In this document: positions 13,342 to 14,113 of the stretch, in pieces
How positions within the stretch are numbered: position 1 is the stretch's first letter
Layout of the letters: each line of letters opens with the position of its first letter
From: Baffinella frigidus
Lineage: Eukaryota; Cryptophyceae; Cryptomonadales; Baffinellaceae
Assembly: GCA_026770585.1 (NCBI GenBank)
Contig: MU646320.1
Coordinates: forward strand, 77,937-92,049
DNA length: 14,113 nt
Reading direction: 5' to 3'
Made by a program: the position numbers and the translations under genes
The notes under the pieces: model-generated
The model's input: the letters and a program-made list of their open reading frames with translations, nothing else
Told to the model about the DNA's origin: nothing
Databases searched by the model: none

Positions 13342-13627
13342 CGTCTATTCGGGATCGCCAATTTGGTGAGCCCGAGATATTTTCCGCTCCAAAGTTGATG
13401 AATTTGCACCGGAAACTCAGGAAGTTAGCTTGAGAATAGTCGGGCAACCCAAGTGATGCAGATCTAGGCGTCCCCACTGCGCACCTCCAAAGCGCTTTAC
13501 GGTTTCTGCAAGGTTGGGCTCCCGCTCCTTCGGCTTTGGAAGGGAGTGGGAGGGGTGTAGTGATTTTTTCCGCCCCAAAGTTGACGAAATTACACCGCAA
13601 ACTCAGGATTTCAACTTGAGAAAAGTC
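13342..13627. repeat. Dispersed repeat, family G (copies 2 and 3)
   Basis: Copy 2 at 13342-13445; copy 3 (13562-13627) keeps only CCGCCCCAAAGTTGACGAAA through CAACTTGAGAA. The spacer 13446-13561 has a short inverted pair (GGGCTCCCGCTCC/GGAGTGGGAG). 13628-13710 shows nothing I recognise. Confidence 0.68.
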
Positions 13628-13710
13628 TGTCGACCCGACTGAGACAGAGGGATGTAGTGCCCCGCAGCCTCTGGAGGCTCTCAGATGATCGCTCCAAGGC
13701 TGAAGCGATC

Positions 13711-13829
13711 GCTTAGATAGATAGATGAATAGATAGATTGATTGAGAATATGATGGGGGGAACGAGCGCGATGGAGAGACAGCGCGCGCCTGAGAGCGAG
13801 CGAGTCAGGAAGAGAGAGCGAGCGAGAGC

Positions 13830-13860
<31 letters not shown>

Positions 13861-13937
13861 CGAGTGTGTGTGCGCCCGAGAGAGATTGAGCGAGAGATGG
13901 AGAGAGCGAGAGAGAGAGACAGAGCGAGCGTGTGTGT
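13711..13937. repeat. (GATA)n and (GA)n microsatellites
   Basis: TAGATAGATAGATGAATAGA at 13714, then about 150 bp of GAGA with GCGC and GTGT variants. By the polarity rule seen in the TPR gene, this would belong to a minus-strand gene; the island 13940-13975 reads SSEDDAAW on that strand and ends at GTCGAC, a possible but unproven exon. Confidence 0.75.
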
Positions 13938-14029
13938 CGACCCACGCGGCGTCGTCCTCGGAGCTTCCTAGCTCTGCCTGAGTTAATCTAGAGGAGACCC
14001 GATTTTCATTCTCCTATTTTCTGGCACAC

Positions 14030-14113
14030 ATCCCCCCCCCCCCCCCCCCCCCACGGTCATTCAACACGACTGAGACAGTGCTAGGCTTCCCTGACCCCCC
14101 CCCCCCCCCCCCC
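14030..14113. repeat. Two poly-C runs at the window edge
   Basis: C runs of about 22 (14031-14052) and 20 bases (14094-14113) are separated by 41 bases of unique sequence. The second runs to the end of the window, so this may be where a contig stops. Confidence 0.85.

Overview
The window looks like nuclear DNA of a microbial eukaryote, most likely a single-celled alga or related protist. Genes are split into short exons with GT-AG introns. There is one polyproline secreted-type protein and one C2H2 zinc-finger exon. Telomere-like heptamers (TTTAGGG/CCCTAAA and a TTTGGGG variant), (CT)n microsatellites and dozens of short foldback (MITE-like) repeats fill the rest. The Arabidopsis-type heptamer fits green algae (for example a large-genome prasinophyte) or dinoflagellates; I cannot decide between them from sequence alone. 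I see no rRNA, tRNA, CRISPR, bacterial operon or viral gene.

Layout. 1-671: (CT)n and CCCTAAA arrays, then a possible last exon of a + strand gene. 672-4238: clusters of foldback elements, with a weak signal-peptide-like ORF at 1308 and a good two-finger C2H2 exon at 2414-2594. 4239-10554, minus strand: the main gene, a three-repeat TPR protein of the Hsp70/Hsp90 co-chaperone type. I rebuilt it by eye as seven exons of 59, 103, 51, 90, 72, 102 and 51 nt (528 nt, 175 residues plus stop). Reading phase holds across all six introns. 10555-10864: a short divergent intergenic stretch. 10865-12522, plus strand: a secreted or membrane-anchored, proline/alanine-rich protein in two visible exons. 12523-14113: more foldback elements, a (GA)n array, and poly-C runs at the window edge.

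The most interesting material is not the genes but how repeats build the introns. Telomere-like arrays sit directly before splice acceptors, always with the C-rich strand as the sense strand. (CT)n tracts also face the sense strand. Small fragments of TPR exons 4, 5 and 6 are copied several times inside the introns, alternating with foldback elements whose ends meet exon fragments at defined positions. Several foldback families with different terminal inverted repeats share one central palindrome, CCTACNGTAGG. Together this resembles an introner-like, exon-shuffling process caught in mid-course. That reading is inference; the repeats, copies and phases are visible in the sequence.
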